DNA of 5,700 nucleotides. Origin: Paracoccaceae bacterium. Lineage in GTDB: Bacteria; Pseudomonadota; Alphaproteobacteria; Rhodobacterales; Rhodobacteraceae. A program made the translations under genes and the position numbers. Every line of letters starts with the position of its first letter. Within the stretch, counting starts at the first letter, position 1. The DNA lies in assembly GCA_002712045.1 (NCBI GenBank), contig PARX01000011.1, positions 12,109 through 17,808 on the forward strand, written 5' to 3'. This document shows, piece after piece, positions 5,537 through 5,700 of this stretch. A model generated the notes under the pieces. That model made no database searches. It was not told the origin of the DNA and saw only the letters and a list, made by a program, of their open reading frames with translations.

Positions 5537-5700
5537 GACACGTCAATCTCAGCGGAAGGAAGAGTCCAATCCTCCGATTCCGCACCCCTAATCCATTCGG
5601 CCATTGGAGAAAAGCTACGCATGTTTTCACAATAATTTATAATATCATTTGGTAATTTAACATTATATGTCACAAATCTGTTTACTAAATGTGCACTCAT
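5524..5700 (-). CDS. Glutathione S-transferase, C-terminal end only
   Basis: The frame is open from the window edge to the TAA at 5526-5524, giving 58 residues. It reads VNRFVTYNVKLPNDIINYCE, then FSPMAEWIRGAESEDWTLPS, then a short acidic tail. The pattern (R-F-x-T-Y, a proline-led helix, then a P-M-x-E-W-I-x-x-A segment with Glu-x-x-Trp-x-x-Pro) is the usual end of bacterial GST helical C-terminal domains. The first codon in the window is ATG, but it corresponds to an internal position of the family, so the real start is expected about 150 residues further upstream, outside the window. The N-terminal thioredoxin-like domain that binds glutathione is therefore not visible. The gene converges on the GFA gene with only 10 nt between the stops. 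Confidence 0.75.
   Translation of the reverse strand: MSAHLVNRFVTYNVKLPNDIINYCENMRSFSPMAEWIRGAESEDWTLPSAEIDVSKIQ

Noticed and set aside
5382..5630. Minus-strand open frame of 82 codons
   Set aside because: It overlaps the GFA gene antisense and the GST C-terminus in another frame. The GST frame matches a known family pattern, whereas this one does not.
1..5700. CRISPR array, tRNA/rRNA, insertion sequence, phage or defence genes
   Set aside because: No regularly spaced repeats, cloverleaf-like segments, transposase/integrase motifs or terminal repeats were seen. All long frames are ordinary metabolic families.

Overview
The window is a stretch of AT-rich bacterial chromosome (roughly 35-40% GC by eye) with tightly packed metabolic genes. 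The gene families present (a GFA/CENP-V-fold zinc protein, a glutathione S-transferase tail, a short stand-alone ParB-N-domain protein, a RidA protein, an EutA/maleate-isomerase-like protein) and purine-rich AGAGG-type ribosome binding sites suggest a Gram-negative proteobacterium. My best guess is a low-GC marine alphaproteobacterium; this is inference from gene content, and no rRNA or other phylogenetic marker is present.

Layout. Positions 1-1623 hold a two-gene minus-strand unit: a class I aminotransferase of the AspC/TyrB family (433-1623), followed 15 nt later by the N-terminal 139 residues of a thiamine-diphosphate enzyme (1-417) that runs off the left edge. A 100-bp divergent intergenic region (1624-1723) contains a perfect 8-bp inverted repeat (1674-1694), a good operator candidate. 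Positions 1724-5513 hold six plus-strand genes: an MFS transporter, a small ParB-N-like protein, a flavodoxin-fold NAD(P)H:quinone oxidoreductase, a RidA-family protein, an EutA/maleate-isomerase-like member of the Asp/Glu racemase superfamily, and a GFA-family zinc protein. The last five are separated by only 23-48 nt and look like one transcription unit. The MFS gene lies 87 nt upstream and may or may not share it. At the right edge, a minus-strand reading frame (5524-5700) is the C-terminus of a glutathione S-transferase, convergent with the GFA gene, with a short AT-rich hairpin between them.

How the genes may work together (inference). The aminotransferase has the full PLP apparatus but lacks the arginine that binds the distal carboxylate of aspartate or glutamate, so it may act on a non-dicarboxylic amino acid. 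The 2-oxo acid it makes could be passed to the ThDP enzyme. The divergent MFS transporter could import or export the substrate under shared control. The plus-strand cluster combines imine/enamine handling (RidA), a cysteine-pair isomerase/racemase fold, a flavin reductase and a glutathione-type zinc protein. This looks like a small catabolic or detoxification cluster whose substrate cannot be named from sequence alone. I see no mobile element, CRISPR array, RNA gene or defence system, and nothing that is clearly a wholly new system.
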